Assembly (NCBI GenBank): GCA_946540735.1
Contig: CAMNIN010000002.1
Location: forward strand, 62,001-126,000
DNA: 64,000 nt
Direction of reading: 5' to 3'
From: an uncultured Prevotellaceae bacterium
GTDB taxonomy: Bacteria; Bacteroidota; Bacteroidia; Bacteroidales; Bacteroidaceae
Shown here one piece after another: positions 63,820 to 64,000 of the stretch (positions are counted from its first letter, which is position 1; each line of letters opens with the position of its first letter). The position numbers and the translations under genes were made by a program. The notes below the pieces were generated by a model. That model was not told the DNA's origin, did not search any database, and was given only the letters and a program-made list of their open reading frames with translations.

Positions 63820-64000
63820 ATGGGAATCAAGGTACTCCATTTCGTGCCGCAGTGGCCTGACAAGGAAGAGGACGCCACACTGTTTGACCTCTATCTCAAC
63901 AAGATCGGAGAAGAGGCGGAAGTGTGCGCGGCCACTTTGTCGCCCGTGAAAGAACAGTCACGAGGCGCCTATCAGCGCTGCTGCATCGGTTCGGGTAAAG
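63820..64000 (+). CDS. Unidentified protein, N-terminus only
   Basis: About 60 residues are visible before the window ends, beginning MGIKVLHFVPQWPDKEED. The strand-turn opening resembles GT-B glycosyltransferases, but the visible part is too short to assign. Not related to the preceding regulator by visible features. Start supported by the promoter directly upstream. Confidence 0.55.
   Translation, partial: MGIKVLHFVPQWPDKEEDATLFDLYLNKIGEEAEVCAATLSPVKEQSRGAYQRCCIGSGK

Overview
The window looks like the chromosome of a Bacteroidetes bacterium, most likely a Prevotella-type member of the Bacteroidales. Most promoters I can find follow the Bacteroidetes pattern TTTG-N19..21-TAnnTTTG. Shine-Dalgarno signals are weak, and the gene set (rhamnose genes, glycogen branching enzyme of the eukaryotic GH13 type, GH31, heparinase II/III, GH53, Prevotella-type secreted proteins) fits. 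No rRNA, tRNA, CRISPR array or intact insertion sequence was seen.

Layout. 1-4002: L-rhamnose catabolism operon (MFS permease, rhaA, rhaB) read leftward. 4053-6142: groES-groEL, with a sigma-54-like promoter and palindromic upstream sites. 6159-14008: membrane protein, glgB, YhcH-type protein, MORN-repeat protein, GH31 glycosidase and a Fur-family regulator. 14137-25590: envelope and housekeeping genes (PfkB kinase, LolA-like protein, FMN-binding protein, TraB/GumN protein, histidine phosphatase/phytase, lipoprotein, heparinase II/III-like lyase, DUF3298 protein, DegT aminotransferase, outer membrane barrel, lipoprotein protease). 25773-29696: glmS, ugd and rfbC, which make UDP-GlcNAc, UDP-glucuronate and dTDP-rhamnose precursors.

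29768-52427 is a surface or exopolysaccharide locus. A rightward operon (30004-42518) encodes an EpsG-type polymerase, four GT4 glycosyltransferases, LicD, a lipoprotein phosphoesterase, a secreted beta-helix protein, a radical SAM/SPASM enzyme, a GHMP sugar kinase, a sugar nucleotidyltransferase and a zinc-ribbon protein. It meets a leftward operon (42526-50988) with a 4,6-dehydratase, DegT aminotransferase, ATP-grasp ligase, epimerase, CBS-nucleotidyltransferase, GT4 and Wzx flippase. An MBOAT acyltransferase with an SGNH partner broken by an in-frame TAA lies just beyond (51507-53840).

54740-62364 holds two divergent secreted-protein loci, a 1,499-residue surface protein and a GH53 galactanase. 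The two proteins share a C-terminal element, and each gene is followed at once by a very small ORF ending in an LWDE motif. I consider this pairing the best candidate for something undescribed. The right end carries a decayed AAA-ATPase-like gene cut off at a 17-bp inverted repeat, a LytTR response regulator, and the start of an unidentified gene. A variant -7 element, TAnnTTAGCAGC, recurs at three promoters in this right-hand part.
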